A stretch of DNA of 34,456 nucleotides, from NCBI GenBank assembly GCA_903929485.1, contig CAIYUY010000011.1:1-34456 (forward strand). Direction: 5' to 3'. How positions within the stretch are numbered: the first letter of the stretch is position 1; every line of letters starts with the position of its first letter. The position numbers and the translations under genes were made by a program. Below, piece by piece: positions 17,958 through 24,975 of the stretch. Under the pieces are notes generated by a model, which saw only the letters and a list, made by a program, of their open reading frames with translations, had not been told where the DNA came from and did not search any database. The stretch comes from an uncultured Desulfuromonadales bacterium (GTDB lineage: Bacteria > Desulfobacterota > Desulfuromonadia > Geobacterales > CAIOGM01).

Positions 17958-17987
17958 TTGACTTATAGCTTTTGATAGCATACTATC
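17958..17987 (+). promoter_or_regulatory. Resolvase promoter with overlapping dyad
   Basis: TTGACT (17958-17963), a 17-base spacer and TACTAT (17981-17986) form a good sigma-70 promoter. The dyad GATAG-CATA-CTATC (17974-17987) covers the -10 box. Resolvases often bind at their own promoter, so this may be part of a res-like site or an autoregulatory operator. Confidence 0.6.
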
Positions 17988-18037
17988 ACAATATCTTTGT
18001 ATCTAAAGGCAGTGTTCCGGCCAAAAGGAGGAGATTC

Positions 18038-18604
18038 TTGGCACTCATCGGCTATGCCCGGGTAAGTACGGAAGATCAGCATCTGGAGATGCAACTGACC
18101 CAGCTTCAGGCGGCCGGCGTGGAGCGGATTTATAAAGAGAAGATTAGTGGAGTTCAGCAGGACAGACCGGAATTGGTGGCAATGCTGGATTACGTCCGGG
18201 AAGGAGACACCGTAGTATCCGCGAAACTGGACAGGATAGCCCGGAGTACTCGACATCTATTGGAGATAGTCGAAGTTTTAGAAAAAAAGGGCGTCGCCTT
18301 CAGAGTTCTCAACATTAACTTGGACACAGCCACCCCGACCGGAAAACTCATGTTGAGCATGCTCGCGGCCATTGGCCAGTTTGAAAGGGAAATGATGCTG
18401 GAACGACAGCGGGAGGGGATCGCCAGAGCCAAGCAGGCCGGCGCCTACAAAGGGCGCAAGCCGACAGCCAGGGCCAAGTCGGACCAGGTAGTGGAGCTAC
18501 TTCGGCAAGGAATGACACGAAACGCAGTGGCAAGGGAGACCGGCATCGGAGTCGCATCGGTGTACAGGATACAACGGGAACAAAAAACTTGGCAAGGAGG
18601 TTGA
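18038..18604 (+). CDS. Serine recombinase, resolvase/invertase family
   Basis: The real start is TTG at 18038, five bases after a perfect AAGGAGGAG. The ATG used by the ORF track adds 22 unlikely residues, lies among the promoter elements and has no ribosome-binding site. The 188-aa product begins MALIGYARVSTEDQ, with catalytic Ser10 in the YARVST motif, and has KLDRIARSTRHL carrying the conserved active-site arginines. It also has the usual GKLMLSMLAAIGQFEREMMLERQREGI region leading into the long E-helix. A C-terminal helix-turn-helix (VVELLRQGMTRNAVARETGI...SVYRI) binds the recombination site. Length and layout are those of Tn3-type resolvases and DNA invertases. No transposase accompanies it here, so it may be a stranded resolvase or serve a plasmid or island multimer-resolution role. 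Confidence 0.93.
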   Translation: MALIGYARVSTEDQHLEMQLTQLQAAGVERIYKEKISGVQQDRPELVAMLDYVREGDTVVSAKLDRIARSTRHLLEIVEVLEKKGVAFRVLNINLDTATPTGKLMLSMLAAIGQFEREMMLERQREGIARAKQAGAYKGRKPTARAKSDQVVELLRQGMTRNAVARETGIGVASVYRIQREQKTWQGG

Positions 18605-18696
18605 GTATCACGCCCTGGTAGACCCCGACGACTACACGTTCTCCAATGCTCTTGGTGGTTATCTTCAACGGCAAGGACAGAATGAAGTGACGTGCT

Positions 18697-19563
18697 TCAT
18701 GATAACCGCACTTTATTCGCCACATCACGGAAGAACTCCTCAGACCAGATCTCCAGCAACCGCTGATCCTTTACGAACGGGGCCACATCCTTACGTGCCT
18801 GATTCACGTCTAGCCGGTGTATGGCATCCAACAACAAATCGGTAAAGGCGCCAGGAAAAAGAGCTTGTTCTCCGATCCAATGACCCGTCTGCCTCATCCG
18901 CTGTTCCAGATGAGAAAGGTTCAGATCCGGATGATTGGCTGCATACCAGATAAAATCGTACCAATCACGCCCTTTCACGCGGTTTTTCCATTTGCGAAAA
19001 AGGAGCGCATGCATCTTTCCGGCAAAGAGATCCGGGAGCGAATAACTCCGTACGGCAAAAGGTATCGGTTGCAGCAGATAGCGGGTCAATGTGGTGAAGC
19101 CGGGGGGCGGGTCAGTATCCACCTCGATCTTTACCTTCAGTATCTGTCCCGCGCAAATCTGTCCCGCCAGTTCTTCCCCGGTCTCAATGACCAGGAGTTC
19201 ATGGCGCGTATTCGCCTTGAGAAAGGCAGACTGTACCGCCGATTCCACGACTTTGTCCACCATCTCCACCCGGACGTTGAAGCCGAAGGCCAGCAACTCT
19301 TCCTCAAGTGATGACGTATACTGCGCCAGATTGAAGTCAGGATTTGGCGCCAGGAGCGAAAAATCCAGATCCTCGGAGAAGCGGTCGAGTCCATGGAGGA
19401 TACGGAGGGCGGTCCCGCCGTAAAACGCGGCATGCTCAAAAAACTTGGCGCGCCAGAGTCCCAGCAACGCAACCTCCTGAATTATCTCTCGCAGCGCGGC
19501 GACCGAGTCATCGATGCTTTTGGGGGCATATTTCGCAAGCATCCGGGTGACGGCCTCATGCAT
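18697..19563 (-). CDS. abiEii: AbiEii-type nucleotidyltransferase toxin
   Basis: The 288-aa product is the toxin half of a type IV toxin-antitoxin pair. Family members are nucleotidyltransferases with a DNA polymerase beta-like fold; some have been shown to modify tRNA and halt growth. Seen here are AAFYGGTALRILHGLDRFSE and DLDFSL (about residues 45-70), the signature GG...R.SEDLDF block, and KGRDWYDFIW toward the C-terminus. I start it at ATG 19563 (MHEAVTRM) because AAAGGAG lies seven bases upstream; the track start six codons earlier is a GTG without a good site. The start overlaps the antitoxin stop by eight bases (ATGCATGA), so the two genes are translationally coupled. The activity is inferred from the family. 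Confidence 0.9.
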   Translation of the reverse strand: MHEAVTRMLAKYAPKSIDDSVAALREIIQEVALLGLWRAKFFEHAAFYGGTALRILHGLDRFSEDLDFSLLAPNPDFNLAQYTSSLEEELLAFGFNVRVEMVDKVVESAVQSAFLKANTRHELLVIETGEELAGQICAGQILKVKIEVDTDPPPGFTTLTRYLLQPIPFAVRSYSLPDLFAGKMHALLFRKWKNRVKGRDWYDFIWYAANHPDLNLSHLEQRMRQTGHWIGEQALFPGAFTDLLLDAIHRLDVNQARKDVAPFVKDQRLLEIWSEEFFRDVANKVRLS

Positions 19564-20221
19564 GGCAAACTCCTTTCCCACTTTTACCCAGTCGAGACAC
19601 CAAGTCGGCCAGCAACTTCACCCTGCGGGATCGGTAATGACCGGCTATTTCCCTGAGACGAGCCGGGTTGAGATCGCAAAGTGTGTCGGGATCCAGACGA
19701 AGACCGTTCAGCAGGTACTCGTGCAATTCCTTCTGAGTGGAGATGCCGGCGCCCCGGTCGGCAACGATCCGGTCTGCCAGGGCCTTTTCCGGAATGGCCA
19801 TGAGAAAAGCACGACCATCCCCCAGTTCAACCCGGTCCATACCGGTGCGATACGCCTCCATGGGGATCATCCGGTAGGAAAATGAGCCGACCGGTGAAGC
19901 AAAGGAGCGTGAGCGTCCGCAGGTAACGGAGGTCACCGTCTCAACCCGTTCCGGCGTGACGCCGTGATAGTGTAATGCATATTCCAGGGAAACATAGGAT
20001 GGACCGTAGATGAGGTTGGCGAGCAGTTCACGACAGTAAGGTCGACGTTGCAATGACTCCCCAAGGATATAGAGCCCCTTCTTGACCCTAACGATGTCAC
20101 CCTTTGCCAGCATGGCGGATATCTTCATGCGCGGACTGGCATATCCGGCAACTGCGTCCTGCAGAGTCTGGTAGTCAAACTCCTCATAGGGGATGCTCTT
20201 GAGCAGCAAGGTGTTGGTCAT
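19556..20221 (-). CDS. abiEi: AbiEi-type antitoxin/transcriptional repressor
   Basis: The 221-aa product (start chosen at MTNTLLLKSIPYEE, GGAG nine bases upstream; the track start is an upstream TTG without a site) has an N-terminal winged helix (YQTLQDAVAGYASPRMKISA...GDIVRVKKGLYIL, residues 1-60). The antitoxin body follows, with the typical SYVSLEYALHYHGVTPERVE segment and the 'SPVGSFSYRMIP' and 'MAIPEKALADRIV' blocks of the AbiEi family. In characterised systems AbiEi represses its own operon through inverted repeats and neutralises AbiEii without a stable complex. It is the first gene of the operon and overlaps the toxin start. A near-perfect dyad lies 48 bases upstream of the start. Confidence 0.88.
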   Translation of the reverse strand: MTNTLLLKSIPYEEFDYQTLQDAVAGYASPRMKISAMLAKGDIVRVKKGLYILGESLQRRPYCRELLANLIYGPSYVSLEYALHYHGVTPERVETVTSVTCGRSRSFASPVGSFSYRMIPMEAYRTGMDRVELGDGRAFLMAIPEKALADRIVADRGAGISTQKELHEYLLNGLRLDPDTLCDLNPARLREIAGHYRSRRVKLLADLVSRLGKSGKGVCHA

Positions 20222-20268
20222 GATCACCATCTCCAGTGTGATGGCAACCAATTAGCACAAATAAGCAC

Positions 20269-20295
20269 AGTATGTCCATAATAATTGGACATACT
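20269..20295 (-). promoter_or_regulatory. Probable AbiEi operator
   Basis: AGTATGTCCA and TGGACATACT form a perfect 10-bp inverted repeat around TAATAAT, 48 bases before the antitoxin start. In studied abiE loci the antitoxin binds such inverted repeats to repress its promoter, so this is the likely autoregulatory site. Only one full copy is clear. Confidence 0.7.
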
Positions 20296-20350
20296 ATGTA
20301 CTAAAAAATAAAATTGTTGCTCAACGGTAAAGCCACCATGCAAAATTTGA

Positions 20351-21544
20351 TCAGCCTGCCGTCACATCAAAGGGCTGAATTGCCGTAAAGACACCGGTTT
20401 TGCTCATGTTCCGGCGCAACTCAAACCGGGTCAGGGCATCCACCACGTCGATGTTGTTGAGGTTCTGAAAATTGATCCCGGACCATTGATCACGATCCAC
20501 CCGCACCGAATAGAGGTAGTCGTCCTGAATCATGCCGGTGGCAGGGTTGTTTCGTTGGGAATACGCGGAGAGGATGACTTCACGGCTATCCTGAAGCGCA
20601 CTGAAAACCTGCCCGATGAGCCGGAAACCGATACCGTGGACATGGGACATGTACAGCCGGAGCAGCTGGTTGGCCGACATCTCCTTCACTGACAGTTTGT
20701 ACCCCCGTTGCGGTACGGTTGCCGTCCTGTGCGGCATATCCTCAAGCTCCGGCAGATCCACATCGATGTAGACCCGTGTTCCGTTGTCACGCAGTTCCGT
20801 GGAAACGATGGTCTCCCGTGGCCACGCCATCCGCCGGAGGAGCTCATCCAGATAACTACTCTTGGCCGTGATACTGGTATACAAGTCATTCTCGATGAAC
20901 TGCTTGCGACACAACTGCTCCCGGCTGAACTCCTCCTTCCGGTTCTGCCACCCCTGCAATTCGTCCAGGTAGCCGGACAGCGCCTGGCGGTTCTCCTCTG
21001 CCAGCCGATCGCGCTTCCCACGGAACAGCGAGGCAAAAAAACCGAGTGTTTTGGGGGTCGGTTGTTCGGGCATGGGTTCGGAAAATTCCTGAAACTCGAA
21101 GGTCGGTCGGAGATCGGGGGAAGGCGTCTCCAGATGAACCTCCCCCAGCGCCTCAATATCGCGGTTGATCTCGTCACATTTCTGCTGCATCAGCCCCTTG
21201 ACCAGATCCCCTTTTTGCTTCTTCACCCTGGCGATCAGTTTCTCGTCCAGAGGATACCCCTGCTGGTCCTTGAAGTAGAGCGTCCCGTCGTCGGTAATCC
21301 CCGCAGTGACCTCTACATCCACGGTCCGTTTCCTGGAGGTGGCGGAACTGCTGCGCGAAGTACCGCCCAGTTTCTGCCTGGAGGAGATCCCCGTCCCGGG
21401 AATCCCGGCATTCAGGAAGGTTCCCCGATTCCCCACGGTCACCGACGCACCCCGGCCGCCGAAGCTGAAGCTTGCACCGCTCCCGCTGAGATTCATCCGG
21501 ATTCCCGGCGCCAGCGTAATGGATTTTCTGAAACGGAGAGCCAT
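20351..21544 (-). CDS. DUF4236 protein
   Basis: The 397-aa product opens with MALRFRKSITLAPGIRMNLS, followed by SGSGASFSFGGRGASVTVGN and LNAGIPGTGISSR. This is the strongly conserved DUF4236 N-terminal domain (about residues 1-55), a glycine-rich beta-structure of unknown function. The remaining 340 residues are soluble and partly helical (SGYLDELQGWQNRKEEFSREQLCRKQ), with a C-terminal beta-region (YLYSVRVDRDQWSGINFQNL). No signal peptide or membrane helix is present, so it should be cytoplasmic. GAGG seven bases before ATG supports the start. DUF4236 proteins often occur near phage and defence genes; here the neighbour is the AbiE pair. No function can be given. Confidence 0.85.
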   Translation of the reverse strand: MALRFRKSITLAPGIRMNLSGSGASFSFGGRGASVTVGNRGTFLNAGIPGTGISSRQKLGGTSRSSSATSRKRTVDVEVTAGITDDGTLYFKDQQGYPLDEKLIARVKKQKGDLVKGLMQQKCDEINRDIEALGEVHLETPSPDLRPTFEFQEFSEPMPEQPTPKTLGFFASLFRGKRDRLAEENRQALSGYLDELQGWQNRKEEFSREQLCRKQFIENDLYTSITAKSSYLDELLRRMAWPRETIVSTELRDNGTRVYIDVDLPELEDMPHRTATVPQRGYKLSVKEMSANQLLRLYMSHVHGIGFRLIGQVFSALQDSREVILSAYSQRNNPATGMIQDDYLYSVRVDRDQWSGINFQNLNNIDVVDALTRFELRRNMSKTGVFTAIQPFDVTAG

Positions 21545-21604
21545 GCCGTACCTCTGTTGCCTTGAGAGCCTTCTCTCTTGTCCGGTGGGCCGCTTTTCCC
21601 GGCG

Positions 21605-21772
21605 CTACTTCTTCACAAACCGGTAGGATTGATCCAGGAGGCCGGAACCCACATTCCCTAAAAAGAACATCACCTGAATCACCACGATCCCACCCACCAT
21701 GGCGGTGATCCGCGAAAGGTTGGGCGGTTTAGCGCCGCTTGCGGATGTTGCAACTGCCGCTGGTACAGTCAT
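21605..21772 (-). CDS. Possible small single-pass membrane protein
   Basis: A frame read as MTVPAAVATSASGAKPPNLS, then RITAMVGGIVVIQVMFFLGN and GLLDQSYRFVKK, gives 55 aa with one convincing membrane segment (about residues 29-45) and a basic C-terminus. It overlaps the 3' end of the DCC-family gene by 44 bases. No good ribosome-binding site is visible, so the start is uncertain; an internal ATG would give 31 aa. Coupling to the upstream gene would be needed for translation. It may be spurious, but its composition is unlike the other shadow frames. Confidence 0.33.
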   Translation of the reverse strand: MTVPAAVATSASGAKPPNLSRITAMVGGIVVIQVMFFLGNVGSGLLDQSYRFVKK

Positions 21773-22142
21773 GTCGTTTGGGCAGATACGGTCTGATACA
21801 AGCAAACCCTTGGTACAGCAGGCGGGCTATCCGGTTCAGCAACGGGGCCGTCACTATCGCTCCCATGATCCCGTATACCGTTGAGGCCGGGAATGCCTGC
21901 CAGATCGCCCAGAATGCTTCAACTCCACGATAGATGTTGCCGCTGTGATCGATGGCATGCAGTTCGTACATGAAATTCGCCAGGGAGATATGATACTCGT
22001 CCGGATCGAACTCCGGAGCACTGATATCAATGGCTGCAAGTTTACCGTCCCGTTCCTTGCGCAGATAATGTTCGATTTCGGTGGCGCACACGACACAGTT
22101 ACCGTCGTAAAATATTCGAATGGGAAATTCGGGCTGTTTCAT
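21729..22142 (-). CDS. DCC-family thiol-disulfide oxidoreductase-like protein (DUF393)
   Basis: The start at 22142 (MKQPEFPIRIFYDGNCVVCA) is chosen because AAAAAAGGA lies five bases upstream; the track adds 19 codons. The 137-aa product has the DUF393 signature YDGxCxxC (YDGNCVVC, residues 12-19), a thioredoxin-fold-like redox motif that gives the DCC family its name. The usual later features follow: a beta-strand with KLAAIDISAPEF, ELHAIDHSGNIYRGVEAFWA and IARLLYQGFACIRPYLPKR. A second Cys pair (CTSGSC) lies at the C-terminus and may bind metal or form a disulfide. The family is thought to carry out thiol-disulfide exchange, but its substrates are unknown. It is divergent from the neighbouring plus-strand small gene. 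Confidence 0.87.
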   Translation of the reverse strand: MKQPEFPIRIFYDGNCVVCATEIEHYLRKERDGKLAAIDISAPEFDPDEYHISLANFMYELHAIDHSGNIYRGVEAFWAIWQAFPASTVYGIMGAIVTAPLLNRIARLLYQGFACIRPYLPKRHDCTSGSCNIRKRR

Positions 22143-22180
22143 ACTATCCTTTTTTCTGCGGAAAGCTCCTTCGTTACGCC

Positions 22181-22209
22181 TTGACCGGAACCATCGCAAC
22201 CGCTAGAGT
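22181..22209 (+). promoter_or_regulatory. Promoter for the 53-aa gene
   Basis: TTGACC (22181-22186), a 17-base spacer and TAGAGT (22204-22209) precede the 53-aa gene by 34 bases. The -35 box is close to consensus and the -10 is moderate. Confidence 0.45.
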
Positions 22210-22243
22210 GGCGGACATCAGTCAGTTACCGAAAGGAGTACCG

Positions 22244-22405
22244 ATGATAGTCAAGACCGCTTTGTTCGAAACCCTGCTGGAGAGCGCCGTGGACAACGGC
22301 GATGGCACCTGGACCTTCACCCTGGAGGGGAAAAGCTACCTCCTCACCGACACCCTCCGGATCTCGAAGATCGCCCAGGAGCACGACTACATCATCATCT
22401 ATTGA
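22244..22405 (+). CDS. Conserved-looking small protein, 53 aa
   Basis: The true start is ATG 22244 (MIVKTALFETLLESAVDNGD), five bases after GAAAGGAG; the track's upstream start lies inside the promoter. The 53-aa acidic product (ending AQEHDYIIIY) has a helix followed by the beta-hairpin GTWTFTLEGKSYLL and a C-terminal strand. No motif or family was recognised. It is soluble and has its own promoter. It is convergent with the SPFH gene, whose stop lies six bases beyond its own, so transcription of the two may interfere. Confidence 0.65.
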   Translation: MIVKTALFETLLESAVDNGDGTWTFTLEGKSYLLTDTLRISKIAQEHDYIIIY

Positions 22406-22410
22406 ACGTC

Positions 22411-23268
22411 TCACGCCTGCTTTCGATTGATAAGACCTCCCACCGCCGCCATGATGTCGGCCGGCAACACCAGCATCTTGGCATTGGGGGATTCAGCCAG
22501 TTTGCGCATCCCTTCAATATAGCGGTTGCCCAGCAAAAACATGGCCGGGAGATCATTGTCTCCCACGGCGACGGCAATGTCCTTGATCGCCTTGGCCGAG
22601 GCGTCCGCCAGGATGATCTGGGCTTCGGCCTCCATCCGGGCCGCCTCCAGGGTCCCTTCCGCCCGCTGGATCATCGCCTGCTTTTCCCCTTCGGCGGCAA
22701 GAATCGCCGCCGCCTTCAACCGGGCCGCTCCCGCCTGTTTCTCCATGGCTTCCTGCATGGTATCGGAGGGGCGGATATCCTGGATCTCCACGGACTTGAC
22801 CACCAATCCCCAGTCCACCACGTCGTCGCTGATCTGACTCTTCAGGAGCGCCTTGATCTTGTCCCGGGAAGAGAGGGCGTCGTTCAGGGTCATATTGCCG
22901 ATGATGGCGCGCAGGTTGGTCATGACCAGGTTGCGGATGGCGTACTTGTAATCGGAGATACCGTACATCGCCTTCTCGGGAGAGAGGACCTTGATGAAGG
23001 CGATGGCGTTGCACCAGATCACCGCATTATCCGCCGTAATGGCTTCCTGGCGTTCGATATCCAGGGGTTCATCCATGGTCATCACTCGGTAGGCAACCTG
23101 ATCGATGTAGGGGATAATGATATTGAGTCCCGGTTTTAGGGTCTGGTGATATTTCCCCAGCCGCTGCACCACAAACTCATGACCTTGGGGAACCATCTTG
23201 ACCCCGGCAATGATGGTGATGACCACCAGGGCCAGGACGATAAAGACAAAAGCGGAAAAAATTCCCAT
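22411..23268 (-). CDS. SPFH/band-7 (stomatin/QmcA-like) membrane protein
   Basis: The start at 23268 (MGIFSAFVFIVLALVVITII) follows AAGGAG by six bases; the track's extra 28 codons overlap intergenic DNA. The 285-aa product has one N-terminal membrane helix (residues 4-23). The SPFH domain follows (VPQGHEFVVQRLGKYHQTLK, PGLNIIIPYIDQVAYRV, TADNAVIWCNAIAF), then the coiled-coil region rich in Ala/Glu (QEAMEKQAGAARLKAAAILA, QRAEGTLEAARMEAEAQ). These proteins oligomerise into membrane cages or microdomains and are linked to protease control and membrane fluidity. It lies 32 bases after the NfeD gene, the usual partner, so the pair forms one operon (compare qmcA/ybbJ). Confidence 0.93.
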   Translation of the reverse strand: MGIFSAFVFIVLALVVITIIAGVKMVPQGHEFVVQRLGKYHQTLKPGLNIIIPYIDQVAYRVMTMDEPLDIERQEAITADNAVIWCNAIAFIKVLSPEKAMYGISDYKYAIRNLVMTNLRAIIGNMTLNDALSSRDKIKALLKSQISDDVVDWGLVVKSVEIQDIRPSDTMQEAMEKQAGAARLKAAAILAAEGEKQAMIQRAEGTLEAARMEAEAQIILADASAKAIKDIAVAVGDNDLPAMFLLGNRYIEGMRKLAESPNAKMLVLPADIMAAVGGLINRKQA

Positions 23269-23300
23269 GATTGCTCCTTGTACGGTTATGAAACGGTGAA

Positions 23301-23738
23301 CTACACCTTTTGAACCTTCAGTTTCGACCCCAGCACATCCACGATCTCGCACCGCTCCCCCACGGCCAAGGGTTCATCCGCCACGAATTCCCACTCGTCG
23401 GAACCCAGCACCGCCACGGAAAAGCGGACCCTCCCCGCCGGAAAATCTCCCGGCTTGACCAGGGAGACGATGCCCCGCTCCCCCTGTACAGACTCCTTTC
23501 CCTGTCCTGCCTGGGAGCGTGATGCGGAGTTTTTCAGAAAACCGAACCAGCCGACGGCAAAGGAGGTAACGGAAAGGAGTGCAAAGACAGCGCTCTGCAT
23601 GGTGAGATCCGTTACCCAGCAGGCAACGATGCCGGTGAGGAGCGCCGCTATCCCGAACCAGATCACCACAAAAGAGGGGATCACTATTTCCAGGACGATG
23701 AGAACGACGCCAAGAATCAGCCATAGGCCAAAATGCAT
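23301..23738 (-). CDS. NfeD-family membrane protein
   Basis: The 145-aa product has three predicted membrane helices (MHFGLWLILGVVLIVLEIVI, SFVVIWFGIAALLTGIVACW, SAVFALLSVTSFAVGWFGFL). A soluble C-terminal OB-fold follows, with ERGIVSLVKPGDFPAGRVRF and CEIVDVLGSKLKVQKV. This is the short NfeD1b type without a ClpP-like protease domain. Such proteins partner SPFH proteins in membrane microdomains. AAGGAG seven bases before the ATG supports the start. It is followed 32 bases later by the SPFH gene. Confidence 0.92.
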   Translation of the reverse strand: MHFGLWLILGVVLIVLEIVIPSFVVIWFGIAALLTGIVACWVTDLTMQSAVFALLSVTSFAVGWFGFLKNSASRSQAGQGKESVQGERGIVSLVKPGDFPAGRVRFSVAVLGSDEWEFVADEPLAVGERCEIVDVLGSKLKVQKV

Positions 23739-23767
23739 GACAACACTCCTTGCCGAGCCATTTCAGC

Positions 23768-23932
23768 TCAGCCGTTGTTACCCGCCGGACGCAATGTTCT
23801 GCAAGGATGGCCTGCCGCCATGGCCCGGTTCTTCGCCTCAAGTCGCCTGACTTCAGCTTCCATCTCGTCGTTGTACTGTGATTCAAACATCTCTCACCTC
23901 AATTCCGCGTCATCCAGCTCCTTGGCACCCAT
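23768..23932 (-). pseudogene. Small gene interrupted by an in-frame TGA
   Basis: From ATG 23932 the frame reads MGAKELDDAELR, then TGA, then EMFESQYNDEMEAEVRRLEA and KNRAMAAGHPCRTLRPAGNN, and ends at 23768. The two parts join smoothly in one frame, and the second is a charged helix, so the TGA is most simply a nonsense mutation of an Arg (CGA) codon. A second start (ATG 23890, with GAGGTGAGAG just before it) could still give a 40-aa protein. It lies upstream of the NfeD gene on the same strand. No family was recognised. Confidence 0.4.
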
Positions 23933-23955
23933 TTGCCGACTCTCCCACCCCTCCC

Positions 23956-24133
23956 CTACCCCGCCCGCGACACCCGGGCCATCACCATGCGAGCTCGCTG
24001 AATGGCGTCATCATACCGGTCACCCATCACCCAGATATCCTGGTCGTTGCCATGCTGAGCCTCTACCATGGCCTGGGAGGCTTTTTATCAACTCCATTAA
24101 TGCTCCAAACAGCTCTTCTTCGGGGATAGTCAT
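23956..24133 (-). pseudogene. Frameshifted small gene
   Basis: ATG 24133 starts MTIPEEELFGALMELIK; after a run of five A's the sensible reading continues in another frame as ASQAMVEAQHGNDQDIWVMG and DRYDDAIQRARMVMARVSRA, then TAG at 23956. Removing one A from the run restores a single frame of about 58 aa. The ATG is four bases after the stop of the UPF0149 gene, so it was probably the next gene of that operon. A sequencing error in the A run would give the same picture. Confidence 0.5.
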
Positions 24134-24137
24134 GACG

Positions 24138-24881
24138 CTACTTGCCGCAGCATTTTTTATACTTTTGGCCACTGCCACAGGTGCAGGGATCGTTGCGACC
24201 GATTTTCGTAGCTATCAGGGGTTCTTCCGGACGCATGACCTTGCATGCCTTCGGAACAGTTAATCCGCTTTTGACCGCAAGGGCAAATTTCTGCATGCTT
24301 GTTATGGCAGTGGGAAGTAATGAAAAAAGCAACGCCTCAAGTTCAGCAGGCTTCTTGTCGGCGAACAATTCCTTCACTTTGGAAAGTTTGAAGAGATCAG
24401 GTATTTTTTCAGGGATAGCAACTCCGATGACAATTGCCGTGCAGGTGGTAACATCCATGACATCGTCATTGGAAGGGAACCCTTCAACAACCTTGTTTAA
24501 TCTCCAAATATTGGAGCGTAGCATTATTGCGCTGAAAAATCCGTAACACCATTCGCGGACAAATAGGACATCCTTGCCCTTCAGCTTAGGGATATCATAA
24601 GGAAACAACAAGGTCCTCTCATTTTGTGACGCAATCACCTTGTTATATGCGGAAAACAGGTGAGCAAATAACCGATTCCCTTCTTTCAGATCAGCTATAT
24701 CCAGCATCTCCTCCCCGAAGACAGCAGGAAGCCATTCTCTGGGAAGAATCGGCTCTGGTGTAATTGCCAGCCCGAACAGAAATCCGTGCAATGCGGTCAG
24801 GGATAGAACTCTATTCTTATTGACTGCGTGCGACAGGAGCTCAGTCAGATTCTTTTTCTGATAGGATGTGAACAGCGCCAT
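24138..24881 (-). CDS. YecA/UPF0149-family protein with SEC-C zinc motif
   Basis: The 247-aa product has the UPF0149 helical domain ([38 protein letters not shown]). It ends in a SEC-C motif, [20 protein letters not shown], in which CxCx8CC binds zinc, the same motif found at the C-terminus of SecA. UPF0149 proteins with this tail are linked to ribosome or SecA association, but the role is not settled. No signal peptide is present. GAGG nine bases before the ATG supports the start. A decayed small gene follows four bases after its stop. Confidence 0.9.
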   Translation of the reverse strand: MALFTSYQKKNLTELLSHAVNKNRVLSLTALHGFLFGLAITPEPILPREWLPAVFGEEMLDIADLKEGNRLFAHLFSAYNKVIASQNERTLLFPYDIPKLKGKDVLFVREWCYGFFSAIMLRSNIWRLNKVVEGFPSNDDVMDVTTCTAIVIGVAIPEKIPDLFKLSKVKELFADKKPAELEALLFSLLPTAITSMQKFALAVKSGLTVPKACKVMRPEEPLIATKIGRNDPCTCGSGQKYKKCCGK

Positions 24882-24975
24882 GCAATTTCACCCTCAATAT
24901 TTATTAGTGCCAATCATACTCGGCCGTCTTTCCGTGTGATTCATGAGTGATTATCGGTTCTGTCCCGGGTTACGT

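Noticed and set aside
20708-21565. 285-aa plus-strand ORF opposite the DUF4236 gene
   Set aside because: The opposite strand has the conserved DUF4236 N-terminus and a ribosome-binding site; the antisense frame is low-complexity in Leu/Pro and has neither.
22402-23139. 245-aa plus-strand ORF
   Set aside because: It is antisense to the SPFH gene; composition is rich in His/Asp/Gly as expected from a reversed coding strand.
23888-23900. In-frame TGA as a selenocysteine codon
   Set aside because: No redox motif surrounds it and no hairpin of the bacterial SECIS kind is evident just after it; a CGA-to-TGA mutation is simpler.
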